Assembly (NCBI GenBank): GCA_913052545.1
Contig: CAJXEF010000124.1
Location: 1 to 6,299 of the forward strand
Length of the DNA stretch: 6,299 bases
Direction of reading: 5' to 3'
Source: an uncultured Chloroflexota bacterium
GTDB taxonomy: Bacteria > Chloroflexota > Dehalococcoidia > UBA3495
The position numbers were made by a program, and so were the translations under genes. Each line of letters opens with the position of its first letter. The stretch's first letter is position 1. Shown here one piece after another: positions 6,118 to 6,299 of this stretch. The notes under the pieces are model-generated. The model saw only the letters and a program-made list of their open reading frames with translations. It was not told where the DNA came from and did no database searches.

Positions 6118-6190
6118 GTGTATTTTTTTATCACTAACATTCATTAATATTTGGAGGAAAGGAAGTCGAGAGCGTAGGGTTCGAGGCTTT

Positions 6191-6219
6191 CTAAATTTAG
6201 TCGTATTCATACGGTATGA
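6191..6219. promoter_or_regulatory. Two adjacent perfect palindromes downstream of the cupin gene
   Basis: CTAAATTTAG (6191-6200) is a perfect 10-base palindrome. Six bases later TCATAC-G-GTATGA (6207-6219) is a perfect 13-base inverted repeat with a single central base. Such paired sites can be operators for the next gene, which would begin beyond the window. The rest of 6118-6299 holds a T-run at 6123-6129 without a convincing stem and a short CTCCGGAG palindrome at 6252-6259, with no supported gene. Confidence 0.3.
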
Positions 6220-6299
6220 TGTTTGTATAAACAAAAAAGGGGCGTTTTAAACTCCGGAGCTAAGCATTATCGTCAGAATTCTTGTGTTTAAGCTAATAA

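Noticed and set aside
6152..6164. Purine-rich stretch GGAGGAAAGGAAG resembling a ribosome site
   Set aside because: No ATG, GTG or TTG lies at a workable distance downstream, so it supports no gene.
6176..6195. AGGGTTCGAGG resembling a tRNA T-arm
   Set aside because: The stem on either side pairs poorly and no anticodon arm, D-arm or acceptor stem can be found around it.
6050..6250. 66-codon open frame on the plus strand overlapping the cupin gene end
   Set aside because: It starts inside the cupin gene in another frame without a ribosome site, and its product resembles no family.

Overview
The window is a compact bacterial chromosome segment of moderate-to-low GC (by eye, low to mid 40s percent). 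It holds five complete genes and the 3' part of a sixth. Short intergenic gaps (none over 300 bases), Shine-Dalgarno sites close to AAGGAG/AGGAGG, and frequent TTG/GTG starts all indicate a bacterium. The gene mix suggests a marine Chloroflexota member, perhaps the SAR202/Dehalococcoidia group: a zinc-ribbon plus PQQ-type beta-propeller protein, a CorC/HlyC-type CBS protein, and an alpha/beta hydrolase beside a 2-keto-4-pentenoate hydratase homologue. That assignment is inference from resemblance and is not proven by any marker gene here.

Layout. Positions 2-664 (+) encode the C-terminal part of a CorC/HlyC (CNNM-like) membrane protein; its membrane domain lies outside the window. Positions 917-2335 (+) encode a membrane-anchored protein with an N-terminal zinc ribbon, one transmembrane helix and an extracytoplasmic PQQ-like beta-propeller. 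Positions 2524-3372 (+) encode an alpha/beta hydrolase with a good sigma70-type promoter in front. It converges, with a 28-bp gap, on 3401-4195 (-), a FAH-superfamily hydratase/decarboxylase of the 2-keto-4-pentenoate hydratase type. A 268-bp divergent intergenic region separates that gene from a rightward pair. The pair is 4464-5759 (+), a pentapeptide-repeat protein ending in a divergent TIR domain, and 5779-6117 (+), a small single-domain cupin 19 bp downstream. The last 182 bases contain two short perfect palindromes but no gene I can support.

How they may work together. The hydrolase and the hydratase belong to families that act consecutively in meta-cleavage pathways (ring-fission product hydrolysis, then hydration of a 2-hydroxydienoate). 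They are convergent rather than co-transcribed and their substrates are unknown, so the link is only suggestive. The pentapeptide-TIR gene and the cupin gene look like a two-gene operon. The TIR fold is supported by a conserved inter-domain linker and by the start and end of the domain, but the position where NAD-cleaving TIR domains carry their catalytic glutamate appears to be an arginine. This pair is the most interesting part of the window. Nothing here shows a CRISPR array, insertion sequence, phage gene, rRNA or tRNA.
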